DNA of 18,933 nucleotides from an uncultured Lachnospiraceae bacterium (GTDB lineage: Bacteria; Bacillota; Clostridia; Lachnospirales; Lachnospiraceae). The stretch lies in the NCBI GenBank assembly GCA_905233835.1, contig CAJOGB010000011.1, positions 1 to 18,933 of the forward strand. Reading direction: 5' to 3'. The position numbers and the translations under genes are program-made. Positions 15,080 to 18,933 of the stretch are shown in pieces; the stretch's first letter is position 1, and every line of letters starts with the position of its first letter. The notes beneath the pieces were generated by a model, which did not search any database, was not told the origin of the DNA, and worked only from the letters and a program-made list of their open reading frames with translations.

Positions 15080-15177
15080 ATATAGTCCTCGCAATCACCT
15101 ATGGAACAAAATCTTATGCGCGACTGTTAAAGTGATGGGGTAGTCATATAAATTGTAATTAATTGTTGATTTTTTTG

Positions 15178-15206
15178 TTGAATGCAAAAATGGAATGAGA
15201 TATAAT
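15178..15206 (+). promoter_or_regulatory. gdhA promoter
   Basis: TATAAT at 15201-15206 is paired with TTGAAT at 15178-15183 across a 17-bp spacer, close to the vegetative sigma consensus. Transcription would start near 15213, about 43 bases before the start codon. Confidence 0.75.
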
Positions 15207-15255
15207 TTTTCAGAAAAAGATTACAAAGACATTGTGTGAAAGGAGAAAGATTACA

Positions 15256-16617
15256 ATGGCATTCAAAAGTTCTTACTTGCAAAGAGTCTACGACGGACTG
15301 GTTGAAAGAAACGGGGAACAAAAAGAGTTCCTTCAGGCTGTTTATGAGGTATTGGAATCCTTAGAGCCGGTTGTCGCAGCAAATCCAAAATTGGAAGAAG
15401 AAGGCGTAATTGAGCGTATTGTTGAGCCGGAGCGTATTATTATGTTCCGTGTTTCATGGGTAGATGACAACGGTAAAGTTCAGGTTAACCGTGGTTACAG
15501 AGTTCAGTTTAACTCTGCTATCGGACCTTACAAAGGCGGTCTTCGTTTACATCCGTCCGTTAACTTATCCGTTATTAAGTTCTTGGGATTCGAACAGATC
15601 TTTAAGAACTCCCTTACAACACTTCCTATCGGCGGTGGTAAAGGTGGTTCCGATTTCGATCCTAAGGGTAAATCAGACAGAGAAATCATGCGTTTCTGCC
15701 AGAGTTTTATGACAGAACTTGCAAAGCACATCGGTGCAGATACAGACGTTCCTGCCGGTGATATCGGTGTCGGCGGACGTGAAATCGGTTATTTATACGG
15801 TCAGTATAAGAGACTTCGTAATGAGTTTACCGGAGTTCTTACCGGAAAGGGCCTTACCTACGGCGGATCTTTGGCTCGTACCGAAGCTACCGGATACGGA
15901 GTTTGCTACTTTACACAGGAAATGTTGAAATCCACAAAGAATACTTCATTTGAAGGAAAGACCGTTGCAGTTTCCGGTGCCGGAAATGTAGCGATTTATG
16001 CGATTCAGAAAGCATATCAGTTGGGCGCTAAGCCTGTAACCTGTTCCGACTCTACCGGATGGATTTACGATCCTGAAGGAATCGATGTGGAATTATTAAA
16101 AGAGGTTAAAGAAGTTAAGCGTGCTCGTTTGACAGAGTATGCTGCAAAAAGACCAAGCGCCGAATACCATGAAAAGGAAAACGGTGAGCACGGTGTATGG
16201 CAGTACAAGGTAGATATCGCACTTCCTTGTGCAACTCAGAATGAGTTAAATGAAGAAGATGCTAAGATGTTAATTGCTAACGGCGTATTGGCAGTAGCGG
16301 AAGGTGCAAACATGCCTTCTACTCCGGAAGCTGTTGAAGCATTCCAGAAGGCAGGCGTTTTGTTCGGACCTGCCAAAGCTGCAAATGCAGGTGGTGTTGC
16401 TACAAGCGCACTTGAAATGAGCCAGAACTCCGAAAGACTTCATTGGACATTCGAAGAAGTGGATTCCAAGCTTGAGGGTATCATGAAGGGTATCTTCCAT
16501 GCATGTGATGATGCTTCAAAGAAGTACGGTATGGAGGGTAACTTTGTGGCAGGTGCTAACATCGCCGGCTTCGAGAAGGTTGCCGAGGCTATGATCGCAC
16601 AGGGCATTTCTTACTAA
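15256..16617 (+). CDS. gdhA: Glutamate dehydrogenase, hexameric type
   Basis: Interconverts 2-oxoglutarate plus ammonium and glutamate, probably with NADP(H), linking carbon and nitrogen metabolism. The 453-residue product matches the roughly 450-residue hexameric family. It has the substrate segment YKGGLRLHPSVNLSVIKFLG, the catalytic lysine motif LPIGGGKGGSDFDPKGKSD, the GADTDVPAGDIGVGGREIG stretch, the Rossmann glycine motif VSGAGNVAIYAIQKA, and the C-terminal NAGGVATSALEMSQN. Coenzyme choice cannot be settled by eye. ATG 15256 is chosen because AAAGGAGAAAG (15239-15249) lies just upstream and the protein begins as the family does; an in-frame upstream start at 15232 lies before the binding site. 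It is monocistronic, with its own promoter and a following terminator. Confidence 0.97.
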   Translation: MAFKSSYLQRVYDGLVERNGEQKEFLQAVYEVLESLEPVVAANPKLEEEGVIERIVEPERIIMFRVSWVDDNGKVQVNRGYRVQFNSAIGPYKGGLRLHPSVNLSVIKFLGFEQIFKNSLTTLPIGGGKGGSDFDPKGKSDREIMRFCQSFMTELAKHIGADTDVPAGDIGVGGREIGYLYGQYKRLRNEFTGVLTGKGLTYGGSLARTEATGYGVCYFTQEMLKSTKNTSFEGKTVAVSGAGNVAIYAIQKAYQLGAKPVTCSDSTGWIYDPEGIDVELLKEVKEVKRARLTEYAAKRPSAEYHEKENGEHGVWQYKVDIALPCATQNELNEEDAKMLIANGVLAVAEGANMPSTPEAVEAFQKAGVLFGPAKAANAGGVATSALEMSQNSERLHWTFEEVDSKLEGIMKGIFHACDDASKKYGMEGNFVAGANIAGFEKVAEAMIAQGISY

Positions 16618-16649
16618 TCTTTGAGGAATTTATAATACATTTTAAAATC

Positions 16650-16690
16650 AATATGCGTAGAGACGGTATGGTTTTTACGCATATTTTTTA
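16650..16690 (+). terminator. Terminator after gdhA
   Basis: ATATGCGTA (16651-16659) pairs with TACGCATAT (16676-16684), followed by TTTTTTA. The 16-base loop is large, but the stem and T-run are good. Confidence 0.8.
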
Positions 16691-16702
16691 TATATCAAAA
16701 AT

Positions 16703-16716
16703 CGAATATATGTTCG
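16703..16716. promoter_or_regulatory. Putative LexA (DinR) operator upstream of parE
   Basis: CGAATATATGTTCG differs at one position from the Bacillus subtilis LexA/DinR consensus CGAACRNRYGTTCG. It sits inside the 5-bp inverted repeat TCGAA (16702-16706) and TTCGA (16713-16717), 10 bases upstream of the -35 element. In B. subtilis the parEC genes belong to the SOS regulon, which fits this position. Confidence 0.7.
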
Positions 16717-16726
16717 AAAAAAGTGT

Positions 16727-16755
16727 TTGCAATACACTATATTTTGTGATAGAAT
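16727..16755 (+). promoter_or_regulatory. parEC promoter, extended -10
   Basis: TTGCAA (16727-16732) and TAGAAT (16750-16755) are separated by 17 bp, with TG at 16747-16748 giving an extended -10. Transcription would start near 16762, about 50 bases before the parE start codon. The spacer contains a 16-bp sequence resembling an NrdR box (16734-16749). Confidence 0.75.
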
Positions 16756-16811
16756 GCTTTTCGTATAAGAATATCTTGTATATTACATTATTTGAAAGAG
16801 GATATTGTTTC

Positions 16812-18734
16812 ATGCCGAAAAAGGATAATTATGGTGCAGAAAGTATTTCTGTTTTAGAGGGGTTGGAAGCCGTCCGGAAACGTCCGGGTATGTACATCGG
16901 TTCCACATCCAGAAAAGGTTTGAACCATTGTATTTATGAAATCGTAGATAATGCGGTAGATGAGCATTTGGCCGGATACTGCGATACGGTGTACGTTACA
17001 TTGGAAGCTGACGGAAGCTGTACCGTGGAAGATAACGGACGAGGTGTTCCCGTGGATATGCACTCAAAAGGTGTATCCGCAGCACGTATTGTATTTTCTA
17101 CCTTACATGCCGGCGGAAAATTCGGAGACGGAGCATATAAGACATCCGGTGGTTTGCACGGTGTAGGTTCCTCTGCGGTAAACGCACTTTCCGAGTATTT
17201 TGATGTGCAGATTTCCAAGGACGGTGCCATTCATCATGATCGTTATGAAAAGGGAAATCCGGTTGTAAAACTTGAAAAAGGCTTACTTCCCATTATCGGT
17301 AAAACCCAAAAGACCGGTACTAAGATTAATTTCTTACCGGATCCCACCATTTTTGAAAAAACGAAGTTTAAGGCGGATGAGATCCAGTCTCGTATGCATG
17401 AAACCGCATACTTAAATCCGGGACTTACCATTTACTTTAAGGATCTTAGAGGTGAGGAACCGGAGGAAATCTGTTATCACGAGCCGGAGGGAATCGTTGG
17501 TTTTGTTAAAGGAATCAATAAGAACAAAGAAGTTCTTCACGATGTGATTTCTTTTTCCGGAGAAACCGACGGAATTCAGGTGGAGATAGCTTTCCAGTTT
17601 TGTAATGAATTCCATGAAGAAATCCTTGGTTTTTGTAATAACATTTACAACTCTGAAGGTGGTTCTCATATTACCGGATTTAAGACTCAGTTTACGACTG
17701 TGATTAATTCCTATGCCAGAGAACTTGGTATTTTAAAGGATAAGGATAATAACTTTACCGGTGCGGATGTACGAAACGGTATGACCGCGGTGATTTCCGT
17801 GAAACATCCGGATCCCAGATTTGAAGGACAGACTAAGACAAAACTAGATAATCAGGATGCGGCCAAAGCCACAGCTAAAATTACCGGTGATCAGATTCAG
17901 CTCTTCTTTGATCGAAATGTGGAAGTGTTAAAGAAGATTATTTCGTGTGCGGAGCGTGCCGCAAAGATTCGAAAGACGGAAGAAAAGGCAAAGACCAACC
18001 TTTTAACCAAGCAGAAATATTCCTTTGATACCAACGGTAAACTTGCAAACTGCGAGAGCCGAGATGCATCAAAGTGTGAGATTTTTATCGTGGAGGGAGA
18101 TTCTGCGGGAGGTTCCGCAAAGACTGCCAGAAACCGTATGTATCAGGCAATCCTTCCTATTCGAGGAAAAATCTTAAACGTGGAGAAAGCATCCATTGAT
18201 AAGGTGCTTGCAAATGCAGAGATTAAAACCATGATTAATGCATTCGGTTGCGGATTCTCCGAAGGCTACGGAAATGATTTTGATATCAAAAAACTTCGCT
18301 ACGATAAGATTATTATCATGGCGGATGCCGACGTGGACGGTGCGCATATTTCCACGTTACTTTTGACGTTATTCTATCGTTTTATGCCGGAACTTATTTA
18401 TGAGGGACATGTATATATCGCTATGCCTCCTCTTTATAAAGCTATGCCGAAAAAGGGGGAAGAAGAGTACTTATATGACGATGATGCGCTAGAGCAGTAT
18501 CGTAAGACTCATGACGGTCCCTTTACTCTACAGCGTTACAAAGGTTTGGGTGAGATGGATGCGGAGCAGCTTTGGGAAACCACATTGGATCCGAAACGCC
18601 GTATTTTAAAGAAGGTAGAAATCGAAGACGGTCGTTTGGCCAGTGATGTGACGGAAATGCTTATGGGAAATGAAGTACCACCTCGAAAAGCGTTTATTTA
18701 CAAAAATGCCAGAGATGCGGAATTAGATGTTTAA
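16812..18734 (+). CDS. parE: Type IIA topoisomerase ATPase subunit, probably ParE
   Basis: ATPase and TOPRIM subunit of topoisomerase IV (or a second gyrase); with its partner it passes one DNA duplex through another to decatenate and relax chromosomes. The 640-residue product has the GHKL ATPase motifs EIVDNAVDEHLAG (E43, N47), DNGRG (D74) and GGLHGVG (113-119). The transducer domain follows. The TOPRIM domain has EGDSAGGSAK (E428) and DADVDGAH (D505, D507), and the C-terminal motif is QRYKGLGEMDAEQLWETT. GyrB and ParE are hard to separate by eye. The LexA box, adjacency to the partner gene and absence of recF or dnaA neighbours favour ParE. ATG 16812 follows GAAAGAGG (16794-16801). Longer in-frame starts would lie upstream of the promoter. 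Confidence 0.9.
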   Translation: MPKKDNYGAESISVLEGLEAVRKRPGMYIGSTSRKGLNHCIYEIVDNAVDEHLAGYCDTVYVTLEADGSCTVEDNGRGVPVDMHSKGVSAARIVFSTLHAGGKFGDGAYKTSGGLHGVGSSAVNALSEYFDVQISKDGAIHHDRYEKGNPVVKLEKGLLPIIGKTQKTGTKINFLPDPTIFEKTKFKADEIQSRMHETAYLNPGLTIYFKDLRGEEPEEICYHEPEGIVGFVKGINKNKEVLHDVISFSGETDGIQVEIAFQFCNEFHEEILGFCNNIYNSEGGSHITGFKTQFTTVINSYARELGILKDKDNNFTGADVRNGMTAVISVKHPDPRFEGQTKTKLDNQDAAKATAKITGDQIQLFFDRNVEVLKKIISCAERAAKIRKTEEKAKTNLLTKQKYSFDTNGKLANCESRDASKCEIFIVEGDSAGGSAKTARNRMYQAILPIRGKILNVEKASIDKVLANAEIKTMINAFGCGFSEGYGNDFDIKKLRYDKIIIMADADVDGAHISTLLLTLFYRFMPELIYEGHVYIAMPPLYKAMPKKGEEEYLYDDDALEQYRKTHDGPFTLQRYKGLGEMDAEQLWETTLDPKRRILKKVEIEDGRLASDVTEMLMGNEVPPRKAFIYKNARDAELDV

Positions 18735-18752
18735 TTAGGAGTTATATAAAAA

Positions 18753-18933
18753 ATGGCGGAAGCAAAAGAACAAATACTACAAATGGAATATTCCGAAATC
18801 ATGCAAAAGTCGTACATCGACTACGCCATGAGCGTTATTGTATCCCGTGCTTTGCCGGATGTTCGTGACGGATTAAAGCCGGTACAAAGAAGAGTGCTTT
18901 ATGATATGCATGAACTTGGCGTAAAGTCTGACG
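18753..18933 (+). CDS. parC: Type IIA topoisomerase DNA-cleaving subunit, probably ParC, 3' partial
   Basis: Only the first 60 codons are in the window. After a 13-residue leader they show the GyrA/ParC N-terminal signature SYIDYAMSVIVSRALPDV followed by RDGLKPVQRRVLYDMHELGV, which begins the DNA-binding winged-helix domain. The active-site tyrosine lies beyond the window. ATG 18753 is 18 bases after the parE stop and follows AGGAG at 18737-18741 with 11-base spacing. As the partner of parE in one operon it should make the breakage-reunion subunit of the same enzyme; a gyrA-type name is possible for the reasons given for parE. Confidence 0.9.
   Translation, partial: MAEAKEQILQMEYSEIMQKSYIDYAMSVIVSRALPDVRDGLKPVQRRVLYDMHELGVKSD

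Larger units (their letters stand above)
14786..15255. other. Intergenic region between rnfB and gdhA
   Basis: This 470-base gap holds the rnf terminator (14793-14825), a very long inverted-repeat element (14859-15079), an AT-rich stretch at 15080-15177 in which I see nothing assignable, and the gdhA promoter and ribosome binding site. No credible coding sequence was found on either strand. Confidence 0.7.

Noticed and set aside
16653..16811. A 53-residue N-terminal extension of ParE from 16653
   Set aside because: It would run through the gdhA terminator, the LexA box and the parE promoter, and the extension is not like any GyrB or ParE N-terminus.
1..18933. CRISPR array, tRNA, rRNA, transposase or prophage genes
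   Set aside because: No regularly spaced direct repeats, no cloverleaf-like segments and no recombinase or phage motifs were seen on either strand.

Overview
The window looks like chromosomal core DNA from a Gram-positive anaerobe of the class Clostridia, most likely the family Lachnospiraceae. The evidence is the strong AGGAGG-type ribosome binding sites, the moderately AT-rich composition, the rnfCDGEAB gene order, the FAD-oxidoreductase/cmk/ispH/S1-protein cluster, the use of the MEP isoprenoid pathway, and a Bacillus-type LexA box upstream of a topoisomerase pair. I see no phage, plasmid, transposase, CRISPR, tRNA or rRNA.

Layout: (1) 1-912 is the 3' part of a secreted SH3b-NlpC/P60 cell-wall peptidase. 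(2) 913-1212 carries a long inverted-repeat element, then the rpsO promoter and a structured leader. (3) rpsO and pnp follow, separated by a long multi-helix RNA hairpin, and end at a strong terminator. (4) 3789-8450 holds a BaiN/HI0933-type flavoprotein gene (frameshifted here), then cmk, ispH, a four-domain S1 protein gene and cheR, tightly packed on the + strand. (5) A bidirectional terminator separates these from a convergent minus-strand RNase H-fold exonuclease gene, which appears to be transcribed leaderless. (6) 9630-14785 is a complete six-gene Rnf operon with its own promoter, short structured leader and terminator. (7) 14786-15255 holds the Rnf terminator, a second and much longer inverted-repeat element (about 221 bp), and the gdhA promoter. 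(8) gdhA encodes hexameric glutamate dehydrogenase. (9) A LexA-box-bearing promoter drives a type IIA topoisomerase pair, parE and the first 60 codons of parC.

The genes cover RNA turnover and translation (S15, PNPase, S1 protein), nucleotide and isoprenoid metabolism (CMP kinase, IspH), energy conservation (Rnf couples ferredoxin oxidation and NAD+ reduction to ion pumping), ammonia assimilation (GDH) and chromosome topology (ParEC). No coding region is an obvious new system. The unusual content is mostly non-coding: two large palindromic elements whose GC-rich heads can pair in competing ways, structured leaders before rpsO, pnp and rnfC, a probable SOS operator at parEC, and a frameshift lying exactly on a canonical -1 slippery heptamer in the flavoprotein gene. 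A cysteine-motif tail on RnfE is the main protein-level oddity.
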